Below are positions 8,711 through 17,996 of a stretch of 64,000 bases of DNA, one piece after another. Positions within the stretch are counted from its first letter, which is position 1. Each line of letters begins with the position of its first letter. This DNA is from Marinimicrobium sp038419845 (GTDB lineage Bacteria > Pseudomonadota > Gammaproteobacteria > Pseudomonadales > Cellvibrionaceae). The notes under the pieces are model-generated. The model was not told the origin of the DNA, did no database searches, and saw only the letters and a list, made by a program, of their open reading frames with translations. Where the stretch lies: positions 186,001 to 250,000 of the forward strand of contig NZ_JBCAQT010000002.1 of NCBI RefSeq assembly GCF_038419845.1, in the 5' to 3' direction. The position numbers and the translations under genes are program-made.

Positions 8711-10096
8711 ATGAAAATCATCATTCTCGGGGCCGGACAGGTAGGCGGCAGCCTGGCGGAACACCTCGCCAGCGAAGCCAATGACATTACCGTGATCGAC
8801 ACCAACGAGGTGCGCCTGCGCGAGCTGCGCGACCGGATCGACATCGGGGTGGTCACCGGTGAGGGTTCCCACCCGGACATCCTGGTACAGGGCGGTATTG
8901 AAGATGCCGACCTGCTGGTGGCGGTCACCAGCAATGACGAAATCAACATGGTGGCCTGCCAGATCGCCCATAGCCTGTTCCGCACACCCACCAAAATTGC
9001 CCGGGTGCGCTCCAACGCCTACCTGACCTACGACAAGCTGTTCACCGAGAGCGCCATCCCCATCGACGTGCTGATCAGCCCGGAACAGCTGGTATCGGAC
9101 TACATCTCCCGCCTGATCGATCAGCCCGGCGCCCTGCAGGTGCTGGACTTTGCCGAGGGCAAGGCCCAGCTGGTGGCGGTCAAGGCCTACCACGGCGGGC
9201 CGCTGGTGGGCCAGGAGCTGCGTTTTCTGCGCAAGCACATGCCCAATGTCGATACCCGGGTCGCGGCCATCTACCGGCGCAATCGCGCCATCATGCCCAC
9301 CGGGTCGACCCTGATCGAAGCCGATGACGAGGTCTTTTTCATTGCCGCCAAGGCCGATATCCGCGCGGTCATGAGCGAACTGCGCCGACTGGAAACCGCC
9401 TACAAGCGCATCATGATCGCCGGCGGCGGCAATATCGGCCTGCGGCTGGCAAAAAAACTGGAAGGCCGCTACAACGTGCGCGTCATCGAGCAGAACAAGC
9501 TGCGCTGCAAGGGTCTGTCGGAGCAGCTTGAACGCAGTATCGTGCTCCAGGGCAACGCCTCGGACCAGGATCTGCTCCTGGATGAAAACATTGAAGACAC
9601 GGATGTGTTCCTGGCGCTGACCAACGACGACGAGGCCAATATCATGTCCTCAATGCTCGCCAAGCGTCTGGGTGCGCGCAAGGTGATGGCGCTGATCAAC
9701 AACCCGGCCTATGTGGACCTGGTGCAGGGGGGCGAGATCGACATCGCCATCTCGCCCCAGACCACCACCATCGGCAGCCTGCTCACTCATGTGCGCCGGG
9801 GCGACATGGTCAATGTGCACTCGCTGCGCCGGGGCGCCGCCGAGGCCATCGAGCTCATTGCCCACGGCGACAGCCAATCGTCCAAGGTCGTAGGTCGGGC
9901 CCTGGAAGACATCGATCTGCCCGAAGGCGCCAATATCGGGGCGATTGTGCGCGAAGGCGAAGACGGCAGCGAGGTGTTGATTGCCCACGACCACCTGGTG
10001 GTCGAGCCGGGGGACCATGTGATCGTGTTCCTGCTGCAGAAACAACATATTCGAGACCTGGAAAAGCTGTTCCAGGTGGGTTTCACTTTCTTCTAA
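8711..10096 (+). CDS. trkA: Trk potassium uptake regulatory subunit TrkA
   Basis: TrkA (461 aa; E. coli 458) is the cytoplasmic NAD/ATP-binding gate of the TrkH potassium channel. It has two RCK modules in tandem, each with a Rossmann motif: IIILGAGQVGGSLAEHL at the start and IMIAGGGNIGLRLAKKL near residue 235, each followed by an RCK-C domain. It begins 99 bases after rsmB and is followed after 12 bases by trkH, so both subunits are probably made from one mRNA. Only a weak ribosome site precedes the ATG. Confidence 0.97.
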   Translation: MKIIILGAGQVGGSLAEHLASEANDITVIDTNEVRLRELRDRIDIGVVTGEGSHPDILVQGGIEDADLLVAVTSNDEINMVACQIAHSLFRTPTKIARVRSNAYLTYDKLFTESAIPIDVLISPEQLVSDYISRLIDQPGALQVLDFAEGKAQLVAVKAYHGGPLVGQELRFLRKHMPNVDTRVAAIYRRNRAIMPTGSTLIEADDEVFFIAAKADIRAVMSELRRLETAYKRIMIAGGGNIGLRLAKKLEGRYNVRVIEQNKLRCKGLSEQLERSIVLQGNASDQDLLLDENIEDTDVFLALTNDDEANIMSSMLAKRLGARKVMALINNPAYVDLVQGGEIDIAISPQTTTIGSLLTHVRRGDMVNVHSLRRGAAEAIELIAHGDSQSSKVVGRALEDIDLPEGANIGAIVREGEDGSEVLIAHDHLVVEPGDHVIVFLLQKQHIRDLEKLFQVGFTFF

Positions 10097-10108
10097 ACCG
10101 GGACGTCT

Positions 10109-11554
10109 ATGCAATTTGCCACCATTGCGCGGGTACTCGGTGTGCTGTTGATGATCTTCAGCCTGACGCTGTTGGTGCCCATCAGCGTCTCCGTGTGGTT
10201 TCAAGACCATAACCACCTGACGTTTTTGCTCGGCTTTGTCATCACGTTTTTCTCGGGCGTGGCCTTCTGGTTCCCGGCGCGCGGGCGCAAGGCCGAACTG
10301 CGCACCCGCGACGGCTTTCTGATTACCGCGCTCTTCTGGTTCGTACTCGGGTTGTTTGGCGCCCTGCCCCTGTATTTTTCCGTGGGTTCGGACCTGTCGG
10401 TCACCGATGCCATTTTCGAATCGCTCTCGGGCCTGACCACCACCGGGGCTACGGTGATCAGCGGGCTGGATAACTTGCCTCCCTCGCTGCTTTACTACCG
10501 TCACCAACTACAGTGGCTGGGCGGAATCGGTATTATTGTGATCGCCGTGGCGATTCTGCCCCTGCTGGGCATCGGCGGCATGCAGCTGTATCGGGCCGAA
10601 GCGCCGGGGCCGGTGAAGGACAACAAGCTCACCCCGCGTATTACCGAAACCGCCAAAGCGCTGTTTCTGATTTACGTGATGTTTACCATCACCTGTTTTG
10701 TCGCCTACAAACTCGCCGGGATGACCTGGTTTGAAGCGCTGGGCCACAGTTTTTCCACGGTCGCCAACGGCGGCTTCTCCAGCTACGACGCCAGCCTGCG
10801 CCACTTTGACAGCCCGGCCATACTGCTGATCTGCACCGTGTTCATGTTGATTGCCGGCGCCAACTTTGCCCTGCATTTTGTCGCCTGGCGGGAAAAGAGC
10901 CTGCTGCACTACCTCAAGGACGCCGAGTTCCGGTTTTATTTTGGCTGGATTATTGTCGGTACCATCATCACCGTCGGATACCTCTACTTCAGTCATACCC
11001 TGTCCATGCAGGACAGCTTTGTGCTGGGTTTCTACAACCTGGCATCGACTCTGACCACCGCCGGGTTCGCCTCGGACTTCAACAACTGGCCCTCATTTCT
11101 ACCCTACATGCTGTTCATTCTGGCCTTTCTCGGCGGCTGCGCCAGCTCCACCGGCGGCGGCATGAAGATGATCCGGGTGCTGCTGCTCTACAAGCAGGGC
11201 GTGCGTGAAATCAACCGCCTGATTCACCCCAACGCGATCATTCCCATCAAGATCAGGAAAGTCACCGTGCCCGACCGGGTGATTGAAGCGGTGTGGGGTT
11301 TTTTCGCCATGTATGTGGTGATGTATATCGCGATGTTTTTAATGCTGTTGATGACCGGACTGGATCTGGAGACGTCTTTCTCCGCCGTGGGCGCCTGCAT
11401 TACCAACCTGGGCCCGGGAATGGGCGATGTCGCCAGCAACTATGGCGCCATCAGTAATCCGGCAAAATGGATTCTGACCTTCGCCATGCTGCTGGGGCGC
11501 CTGGAAGTGTTCACACTGTTGGTGCTGTTCAGCCCCATGTTCTGGCGCCGCTGA
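10109..11554 (+). CDS. trkH: Trk potassium channel subunit TrkH
   Basis: TrkH (481 aa) is the inner-membrane potassium-translocating subunit that works with TrkA. About ten hydrophobic segments are readable, with the four P-loop filters of the Trk/Ktr family: GLTTTGATVISG, STVANGGFSSYD, TLTTAGFASDF and ACITNLGPGMGD. It closes the def-trkH run. Its stop lies 46 bases from the stop of the convergent pectate lyase gene, which marks the junction between the housekeeping block and the pectin locus. Confidence 0.96.
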   Translation: MQFATIARVLGVLLMIFSLTLLVPISVSVWFQDHNHLTFLLGFVITFFSGVAFWFPARGRKAELRTRDGFLITALFWFVLGLFGALPLYFSVGSDLSVTDAIFESLSGLTTTGATVISGLDNLPPSLLYYRHQLQWLGGIGIIVIAVAILPLLGIGGMQLYRAEAPGPVKDNKLTPRITETAKALFLIYVMFTITCFVAYKLAGMTWFEALGHSFSTVANGGFSSYDASLRHFDSPAILLICTVFMLIAGANFALHFVAWREKSLLHYLKDAEFRFYFGWIIVGTIITVGYLYFSHTLSMQDSFVLGFYNLASTLTTAGFASDFNNWPSFLPYMLFILAFLGGCASSTGGGMKMIRVLLLYKQGVREINRLIHPNAIIPIKIRKVTVPDRVIEAVWGFFAMYVVMYIAMFLMLLMTGLDLETSFSAVGACITNLGPGMGDVASNYGAISNPAKWILTFAMLLGRLEVFTLLVLFSPMFWRR

Positions 11555-11600
11555 GTCCAGCGACGCCTCCCACCGCTACCGCGAAGCACTCGGCAACCGT

Positions 11601-12839
11601 CTACAGACAATCCGTGATCACGCCGGCTCCCGCATTGGCGGCGACGTGAGCACGCACATCGGCCAGCGGAACCAGCGCGTACTCATAAGGCGGATTGTAG
11701 GTGACGGTGGACTCCGGATTGGGGCCGGCGGTGACATCACTTCCCGAGGCGGCGACCCATTCGATGTTTTCAAACAGGTTGTCTCCCAGATCCCAGTAGC
11801 CGATCTCCGAGCTGTAGTAAGAGCCGATCGGGTTCTTGGAATCTTCAAACACATTGCCATCAATTTTTATCGTGGCGCCCATGCGGGAATTGATACCGGT
11901 GCTGATCACGCCCTCGTAGTGGTTGTTGAAGATATGGCCTTCACCGAAGCGGAACAGCGGCAGCCGGGAGTTGGCATTCAACCAGTGATTGCCGTGAAAG
12001 GTGATTTTGCGGTGTGCGTTGTCGGAATCGCTGCTGCCCCAGAGGGAGGTCTTCCAGCTGTCCCGCAGAATGTTGTAGGAAATCGTGACATTATCCACGT
12101 CCCTCTTTCCGCTGACCAACTCATCGTAGAAGTCCTTGTCAGTATTCAGATCATTGTAGAACTCGTTGTGGTCGATCCAGATGTTGTTGGCCGGGCCCTC
12201 AATGGAAATATGATCTTTATCGCCAATGGCCACATAGCGCATGGTCAGATTGCGGATAATGACGTTGTTGGCTCGCCAGATTTTGATGCCGATACCGTCG
12301 AACAGCGCATTGTTACCGACCCCGATGATAGACACATCGTTCATGTCTTTGATATCAAATTTTTGAACCGACGAGTTGTCCGGTGTGATGGTGCCATCGA
12401 CAAAAATGGTCAGCGGTGAGCTGCCTTTATTGCTCAGAGCTGCCGACAATTCACTACCGGTACTGACCGTGATCTCGTCACCGCCCTGACCGCCGGTGGT
12501 ACCGCTGCCCATTGCCGCAAAGCCCTGCACGGTATTGGCCTGCTCGCAGGACAGCGCTTCGCCGGATAAGTCCTCCGAACTGGACGAGCTGCTGGAAGCG
12601 CTCTCGGAAGACGACTCGGACGAAAGGCTGCTTTCTGAACTCGCTTGGGAACTCTCTTGAGAACTTTCTGAGGAGCTTTCTGAAGAGCTTTCAGAGGAGC
12701 TGTCGGATGAACTTTCAGAGGCATTATCGGAAGAGCTGGAGGAGTCGGGCTGGGTATTGGGGTTGTCATCGCTTGATCCGCCGCAGGCAGAGAGCATCAA
12801 CGTCGCGATCAGAACCGTCATTGTATTCAGTGTTTTCAT
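11601..12839 (-). CDS. Pectate lyase, family PL1, lipoprotein with polyserine linker
   Basis: The 412-aa product starts at the ATG at 12839 (MKTLNTMTV), not at the frame opening at 12887, because this places a lipobox (LMLSACGG) correctly. A linker of some 55 Ser/Glu residues follows, then a PL1 beta-helix: NNIWIDHNEFYND (WIDH block), ISYNILRDSWKTSLWGSS, and NSRLPLFRFGEGHIFNNHY, which holds the catalytic Arg region. By family it cleaves polygalacturonate by calcium-dependent beta-elimination at the cell surface or in the periplasm. It lies downstream of a second PL1 gene on the same strand but is separated from it by a terminator. Confidence 0.93.
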   Translation of the reverse strand: MKTLNTMTVLIATLMLSACGGSSDDNPNTQPDSSSSSDNASESSSDSSSESSSESSSESSQESSQASSESSLSSESSSESASSSSSSSEDLSGEALSCEQANTVQGFAAMGSGTTGGQGGDEITVSTGSELSAALSNKGSSPLTIFVDGTITPDNSSVQKFDIKDMNDVSIIGVGNNALFDGIGIKIWRANNVIIRNLTMRYVAIGDKDHISIEGPANNIWIDHNEFYNDLNTDKDFYDELVSGKRDVDNVTISYNILRDSWKTSLWGSSDSDNAHRKITFHGNHWLNANSRLPLFRFGEGHIFNNHYEGVISTGINSRMGATIKIDGNVFEDSKNPIGSYYSSEIGYWDLGDNLFENIEWVAASGSDVTAGPNPESTVTYNPPYEYALVPLADVRAHVAANAGAGVITDCL

Positions 12840-12858
12840 TTTTATTACTCTCACAAAA

Positions 12859-12900
12859 AACCCCGCCATACATAGTGTGGATAACACGTACAGCGGGGTT
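12859..12900 (-). terminator. Probable terminator between the two PL1 genes
   Basis: Arms AACCCCGC (12859-12866) and GCGGGGTT (12893-12900) pair across a 26-base loop, and the minus-strand transcript continues into a run of Ts (A-run at 12855-12860). It lies just after the stop of the 674-aa pectate lyase gene and before the 412-aa one. The long loop makes it weaker than the other terminators here. Confidence 0.55.
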
Positions 12901-12948
12901 CCGGTTGTAGCGGGTGGTAATGCCCACCCGAGTCATTGTTGTGGTGGC

Positions 12949-14973
12949 TTACTCGGCTTCGTAGCCTGAAATATCACCCAGGGTTTCCGGCAGTGACCCT
13001 TTCAGGTCGCTCGGCAGGTAGGCGGCTTCATTGGTCCAGACCACCCAGTCGATCGTGCTCTTGTAGGGGTGGCCACCGCCATCACCGATGCGCACGAAGT
13101 TGTCGCCATCGCTGCTGGCCGCCCGCATTTCCACATCGAGCAGGCTGATCAGGGGCTCGTCGTTGCCGTCGCCAAAGATACGGACGTTGCCACGCTCTGC
13201 GCTGGTCATGGTAACGCTGACCTGGTAGACGCGATAGGCGACCATATCCATGCCATCCCCGTAATTGTCGGGAGATGCTCCGGCATTCGCGTCTTCAAGC
13301 TGGATGCCTCGGTGCCCGTCCTGATTGCGCAGCAGGGTTTTCAGACGGCTGCCCGGTTGGCCTTCATCGGCAAACGCGGTTTCGATTTCCAGCAGGCGCA
13401 CATCTTCGTCGTAACCGGAAACGCCGGCCAGAACCGTCAGGTGTTTCGGATAGCCTTCCCCGACCACACCGCGATAGGTGGCATGATGGGTCAGGTTGGG
13501 GTTGGAAGCGGTGTTGAATTCCACCTCACCAGCACTGCCCAGGGAGAAGAAGTCAACCTGTGTTTCTCCACCCAGTTCGAAGCTGGCGGTTGTGTCGTCC
13601 TCCAGAACAATGGAGTTATCCGCATCCGGCAATACATTGCCATTGTAGGAGTTCCAGGCGGCCGGTGGCTCTTTCGGATCGGTATCAAACGTCGGCGCTT
13701 CATTGTCTCCCGCGACGGGCAGATCAAGACAGTCGTCCAGTGCCGCCGGGCCGGCATACTGGGTCACGTAATCCTTGACCTGGGACGCGGGCATGATCTG
13801 GTAGACATAGGGTGGAATATACTGGGTGGTTGACTCATCTTCGGCCCCCAGACATTCTGAGCCGCCTTCTATACAGGTGCCGCTCGAGGAGCTGTCTATA
13901 AAGAGGTTGTCTTCCACATCCCAGAAACCGACTTCGTCGCTGAACTGGGAAACTATCGGGTTACTGACGTTTTCGAACACGTTGCCGTCGATGCGCATCT
14001 CGGCGCCCATACGGGAGTTGATCGCAGAACCATCACCATCCTGATAATAGTTGTTGAACACATGACCCTCCCCGTAGCGGAACAGCGGCATACGGGAGTT
14101 GTTGTTGTGCCAGTGGTTGTGATGGAAGGTAATGGTGCGACCGACATCTTCGGCCGAGCTGTCAGAGGAACCCCACAGCGAGGTTTTCCAGCTGTCGTGC
14201 AAATAGTTGTAGGAGATGGTGACGTTGTGAACGGCACTGCGCCCGCTCACCAGCTCGTCGTAGTAGTTCTTGTCGAGCTCACAACCGGCGCTTTCGCCCA
14301 GATCCGCGCAGGTCGCCCCTTCCGGAGCGGTGCGGCTGTTGTACAGTTCGTTGTGGTCAATCCAGATATTGCTTACGGCGCCGCTGCGACCGTCCAGGCT
14401 GATCAGGTCCCCCGGGCTGTGCGATTGGGGTACCAGACGCAATTCCAGGTTGCGGATGATGACATTGCTCGCCCCGTCGCTGACGCTGATCCCCACGCCT
14501 TCAAATCCGGCATTGTCGCTGCGACCAATCAGGGTAACGTCGTCCCGGCGAATACTGACGGCCGAATTATTGGAGTTATCCCAGGTAATCAGGTCGTCGA
14601 CATAGAGAGTCAGGGGCTTGTCCGCGTATTCGCTGTTTTCCAGAGCACTCTGTATCTGGGTCCCGGTCACTACACCGACTTCATAGTGGCCGGCGCCGAC
14701 ATCGGCACCGCCGGTAATGCCATCGCCCATGGTGGCAAACCCTTGGGGTTCATTGAGACGCTCACACGAGGCCCACTCACCGTCGTATTCGGTCGGGCCG
14801 CCGTCGCCGTTGCCATTGCCGTTGCCATTACCGTTTCCGTTGCCATTGCCATTGCCATTGCCATTGGCGGGCGGATCGTCAGTGTTGTTGTCACCGCCGG
14901 AGGAGGAGCCTCCACCACAGGCGGCCAGTGTGATGCTGACCAGTGCGGCCAGAGCTAGCTGATTGATTTTCAT
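12949..14973 (-). CDS. Pectate lyase, family PL1, lipoprotein with extra C-terminal domain
   Basis: This 674-aa lipoprotein (ITLAACGGG lipobox, Cys19) has a Gly-Asn repeat linker (about residues 38-57), a PL1 beta-helix at about 65-400 and a C-terminal region of about 250 residues. PL1 signs are SNIWIDHNELYNS, ISYNYLHDSWKTSLWGSSDS and NSRMPLFRYGEGHVFNNYY. The C-terminal region (GHRGIQLEDANAG, VSVTMTSAERGNVRIFGDG, STIDWVVWTNEAAYLP) looks like a carbohydrate-binding beta-sandwich but I cannot name the family. It is expected to cut polygalacturonate near the outer membrane. The start has GTGAGAGT upstream. Confidence 0.92.
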   Translation of the reverse strand: MKINQLALAALVSITLAACGGGSSSGGDNNTDDPPANGNGNGNGNGNGNGNGNGNGDGGPTEYDGEWASCERLNEPQGFATMGDGITGGADVGAGHYEVGVVTGTQIQSALENSEYADKPLTLYVDDLITWDNSNNSAVSIRRDDVTLIGRSDNAGFEGVGISVSDGASNVIIRNLELRLVPQSHSPGDLISLDGRSGAVSNIWIDHNELYNSRTAPEGATCADLGESAGCELDKNYYDELVSGRSAVHNVTISYNYLHDSWKTSLWGSSDSSAEDVGRTITFHHNHWHNNNSRMPLFRYGEGHVFNNYYQDGDGSAINSRMGAEMRIDGNVFENVSNPIVSQFSDEVGFWDVEDNLFIDSSSSGTCIEGGSECLGAEDESTTQYIPPYVYQIMPASQVKDYVTQYAGPAALDDCLDLPVAGDNEAPTFDTDPKEPPAAWNSYNGNVLPDADNSIVLEDDTTASFELGGETQVDFFSLGSAGEVEFNTASNPNLTHHATYRGVVGEGYPKHLTVLAGVSGYDEDVRLLEIETAFADEGQPGSRLKTLLRNQDGHRGIQLEDANAGASPDNYGDGMDMVAYRVYQVSVTMTSAERGNVRIFGDGNDEPLISLLDVEMRAASSDGDNFVRIGDGGGHPYKSTIDWVVWTNEAAYLPSDLKGSLPETLGDISGYEAE
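14807..14866 (-). repeat. Hexanucleotide repeat encoding a Gly-Asn linker
   Basis: Roughly ten imperfect copies of GGCAAT (minus strand) encode alternating Gly and Asn in the linker of the 674-aa pectate lyase. Units are six bases, so changes in copy number alter linker length without breaking the frame. A shorter version of the same linker occurs near 21225-21260 in the 741-aa lipoprotein. Confidence 0.8.
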
Positions 14974-15445
14974 GGTTGATTACTCTCACTTCGTTACAGC
15001 GTTTTGGGTGTTGTAGTAGTTATTGGTGATCTTGGCCGGCAATCGGTGGTTGTGGTGCAGAAGGTCCTTATCGGAACGCCAGAAAGGTCCTTATTGGCCC
15101 CACAAAGGTAAGGGCTGAAGGCCGACACTATTGGAATGTTTTTGTCATGATCCTCGGCACCTCAAACGTAGAGGTTCCCTAGATTCTGGAACTGTTTTGG
15201 TGGGAGGTCAAGGCCTAATCAAGGCCTTTGTCAGCCCTCAATGAGCGAATGTAACCGACCTCACACGGCGATTGTGGGGCATGGAACCCGACCTTTGCGG
15301 GAAAGCGTCAGACTCAGTGTAACCGGTTACTCTGAATTGTCCCAGCGGGATGGGCTGAACTCGTCATTCCGGACCTCAAGTGTCAGGGTTCCCGTCCAAC
15401 CACTGTCAATCAGGTCGCGATAGACCTGGACCACATCGCTGAGAT
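14974..15445. other. Intergenic region upstream of the PL1 pectate lyase
   Basis: This gap of 472 bases holds no convincing gene. It must carry the promoter of the minus-strand pectate lyase. Visible structure: a near-direct repeat of AGAAGGTCCTTAT / AGAAAGGTCCTTAT at about 15059-15099 and a perfect 12-base palindrome at 15319-15330. A 60-codon open frame at 15241 has no ribosome site and no recognisable content. Confidence 0.6.
15319..15330. promoter_or_regulatory. Possible operator palindrome
   Basis: GTAACCGGTTAC is a perfect 12-base palindrome with a CG-type centre, as seen in many LacI-family operators. It lies about 350 bases upstream of the 674-aa pectate lyase start. No LacI-type gene is in the window, so the binding protein is unknown. 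Confidence 0.3.
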
Positions 15446-16756
15446 TTAATAAGGCGCCACCATCACTCGGTTACGCCCTTCATTTTTGGCCCGGTAGAGA
15501 GCCTGATCGGCCCGGATAAAGGCGTCGATATAGGACTCTCCTTCCTGCATTTCACAGACCCCGAAACTGGCCGTGAGGGTGACATTCGTGTTCAGGCCCA
15601 GGGGTTCGACGGCAATCACTTCACGGATTTTATCCGCGAGGATCAGCGCGTGGTCGGCATCGGTTTCCGGGCACAGGAGCACAAACTCCTCCCCACCCCA
15701 GCGGCAGAGTATGTCCTGCCCACGCGTGTGCTGATCCAACAGCTCGACCACATGCTTCAGCACCCGGTCGCCCACATCGTGCCCGTGGCGATCATTAAAC
15801 TCCTTGAAATGATCAATATCCATGACCACCAACGACAGGGGCCGGCTGGTTTCGCGATAGAGAGCCTCGGCCAGATTCTGTTCAAAGCCGTAACGATTAT
15901 AGGCACCCGTCAATGGATCCCGCACCGACAGCTTCTTGTATTTGTCGGTCTCCTGCTTCAGCTCCGAATGGCTTCTGGCCAGTTGGTGCAACCGTTTGCG
16001 ATGCTGAGCGGTAGCCCGATTCAGAGTCACGATCCGGTGGGAGGCCCAGACAAACAGGCCAGTCAGCCAGAGCAGCAGAATCCCCAGGTACCATTGTTCC
16101 GCCGAGACCCAGTCGCCCACGAACTCGATCCGCTCGATGCTTACATCGTAGTCACCGGGCGGCAGCGATTCGCGGTAGTCGATGCCCAGAACAATGATAT
16201 TGCTGAAGGCGGGCCGCATCAGTTCCCGGGGCAGGTCCCGCTCGGCCACCCACCAGTCAGCCAGGGTAAATTCATCAAAGCCGATGGTCAGCTCTTCGGC
16301 CAGCTCCTCTGTGCGGATATCGAACTTGCTGAACTGGGGACTGTTGTCGTCGTCCGGGTTGGAGTAGCGGTGGTCATAATGACGCAGGAATATCCGCAGT
16401 CTCTTGTCATGGTTGTGCGCCTCGAGCTTCACGCGCACGGAGTGATAGCCCGTCAGATCCAGGCCGTCGCGATTATTATAGGAAAAGAGCACATTGATGC
16501 CACAATAGGTGAAGGTGCCCTCTGGCTCTATGTGACAGCGCCAGACATGCCCTTCCCTGCCCGGCCTGAGCGCCCATTGGGAATGACTCGGGCCACCTTC
16601 CAACTGATCGGAATACAGCGCATAGAAGGGCACCCCCTCCTCCGTAATGGGCACGACGGGCAGGCGCTTTTCAGGCAGATAGGGGTGCGCAACCAGAGCA
16701 AGTAGCGTCAGCACGATGGCGGCGAGCAGCCCGATCAGAGGTGTGTTTGTGCGCAT
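15446..16756 (-). CDS. Membrane diguanylate cyclase with periplasmic beta-sandwich sensor
   Basis: The chosen start (ATG at 16756, MRTNTPLIGLL) puts a transmembrane helix at residues 6-24; upstream ATGs in frame at 16792 and 16807 are possible. Residues about 30-225 form a periplasmic beta-rich domain resembling CIA30/CBM-like sandwiches (YHSVRVKLEAHNHDKRLRIFL in part), followed by a second membrane helix (WYLGILLLWLTGLFVW), a coiled linker and a GGDEF domain. The active site is RWGGEEF, and an RGQD inhibitory site sits five residues before it, so it should make c-di-GMP with product feedback. The setting inside a pectin locus suggests a sugar-related signal; that is inference. Confidence 0.88.
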   Translation of the reverse strand: MRTNTPLIGLLAAIVLTLLALVAHPYLPEKRLPVVPITEEGVPFYALYSDQLEGGPSHSQWALRPGREGHVWRCHIEPEGTFTYCGINVLFSYNNRDGLDLTGYHSVRVKLEAHNHDKRLRIFLRHYDHRYSNPDDDNSPQFSKFDIRTEELAEELTIGFDEFTLADWWVAERDLPRELMRPAFSNIIVLGIDYRESLPPGDYDVSIERIEFVGDWVSAEQWYLGILLLWLTGLFVWASHRIVTLNRATAQHRKRLHQLARSHSELKQETDKYKKLSVRDPLTGAYNRYGFEQNLAEALYRETSRPLSLVVMDIDHFKEFNDRHGHDVGDRVLKHVVELLDQHTRGQDILCRWGGEEFVLLCPETDADHALILADKIREVIAVEPLGLNTNVTLTASFGVCEMQEGESYIDAFIRADQALYRAKNEGRNRVMVAPY

Positions 16757-16995
16757 GGGCGAGTCTAGACTTAGTGTTGTTTTAAGCGCCATTCTAGCAA
16801 AATTCACCCTTGCCCGCTGCCATTGATACCGAAAACTGGGACCCTGTTCAGATTTTTACGCTATGACTTCTTATTCCTTATAACTATATGAGTAGAATTA
16901 GTGGCACACCAGCCCCTCGATGAATCCGGTTGCAGCCCCTACCGGGGCTCGCTACACTTCGGGCTTACCCACAATCGACAATAATTGAGGTATTC

Positions 16996-17919
16996 ATGGA
17001 CAAGATTCAACTAGGTCGCCGCCAGCTGCTCAAGCGGGCGCTACAACTCTCGGCGGCCGCCACGGCTGCTACCGCCTTCCCCGGTTGCGCGCTGCTCGGT
17101 GGCGGAGAACCCTACCGTCTATCGCTCGCCCAGTGGTCGCTGCACCGCCGATTCTTCGGCGGCGATGCCGACCCCAGGGAGTTTGCCCAGATCGCCCGGC
17201 GCGAGTTCGACATCGACGGCATCGAGTACGTCAACCAGTTCTATAAAGAGACCCTGTCCGACCGCCTGATTGCCGACCTGCGCAACCGCGCCGCCGGCGA
17301 AGGCGTGCAGAGCCTGCTGATCATGGTGGATGGCGAAGGCGCACTCGGTGCGCCCGACGAGAAAGCCCGGGAGCAGACGGTGGACAACCACAAGAAGTGG
17401 GCCGATGCTGCCCACCAGCTCGGCTGCCACTCCATCCGGGTCAACGCCCAGAGCGAGGGTAGCTACGATGAGCAGAAGCAGCGGGCCGCCGATGGCCTGG
17501 TGAAATTGGCCGAGTACTGCGAACCCCTCGGGCTGAACGTGCTGGTGGAGAACCATGGGGGCCTGTCGTCCAACGCCCGCTGGTTGAGCCAGGTCATGGA
17601 AACCGCCAAACATCCGCGAGTGGGAACCCTGCCCGATTTCGGCAACTTTGTGATCGACCGGGAGACCGGTGAGGAATACAACCGCTATCGAGGTGTACGT
17701 GAGCTCATGCCCTACGCCAAAGCCGTGAGCGCCAAAAGCTACGCGTTCAATGAACAGGGGCAGGAAACTACCATCAATTTCCAGCGAATGATGGACATTG
17801 TCTTGGCCGTGGGTTACAGCGGCTGGGTCGGTGTCGAGTACGAGGGCGACAAGCACTCGGAGGCCGAGGGTATCCGCTTGACCCGGGATCTCTTGCTGGA
17901 TATCAAAGCAACCGTGTAG
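16996..17919 (+). CDS. Tat-type lipoprotein, sugar phosphate isomerase/epimerase fold
   Basis: The frame opens at 16930, but ATG 16996 has TTGAGG upstream and gives a twin-arginine leader (GRRQLLKRALQLSAAATA) ending in FPGC, a lipobox. The mature part (about 275 aa) is an AP-endonuclease-2/xylose-isomerase-like TIM barrel: LSLAQWSLHRRFF, GIEYVNQFYK, VLVENHGGLSSNARW, GTLPDFGNF, WVGVEYEGDKHSE. The Glu/Asp/His pattern suits a divalent metal site. Many such exported proteins accompany sugar-use genes, but the substrate is unknown. It converges on the 336-aa lipoprotein gene across a shared terminator. Confidence 0.82.
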   Translation: MDKIQLGRRQLLKRALQLSAAATAATAFPGCALLGGGEPYRLSLAQWSLHRRFFGGDADPREFAQIARREFDIDGIEYVNQFYKETLSDRLIADLRNRAAGEGVQSLLIMVDGEGALGAPDEKAREQTVDNHKKWADAAHQLGCHSIRVNAQSEGSYDEQKQRAADGLVKLAEYCEPLGLNVLVENHGGLSSNARWLSQVMETAKHPRVGTLPDFGNFVIDRETGEEYNRYRGVRELMPYAKAVSAKSYAFNEQGQETTINFQRMMDIVLAVGYSGWVGVEYEGDKHSEAEGIRLTRDLLLDIKATV

Positions 17920-17940
17920 CGAAACCATTGCGTTAACCCC

Positions 17941-17974
17941 AAAAAACCCCGGGCGGCGAAGCCCGGGTTTTTTT
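17941..17974. terminator. Bidirectional terminator
   Basis: CCCGGGC (17948-17954) pairs with GCCCGGG (17961-17967) across a six-base loop, with six As before and seven Ts after. It serves the plus-strand isomerase gene and the minus-strand 336-aa lipoprotein gene. Confidence 0.9.
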
Positions 17975-17996
17975 GGTTCAGCGATGGGCTCATTCA

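Noticed and set aside
14807..14866. Phase-variable repeat tract
   Set aside because: The repeat unit is six bases, so slippage keeps the frame; only linker length can vary.
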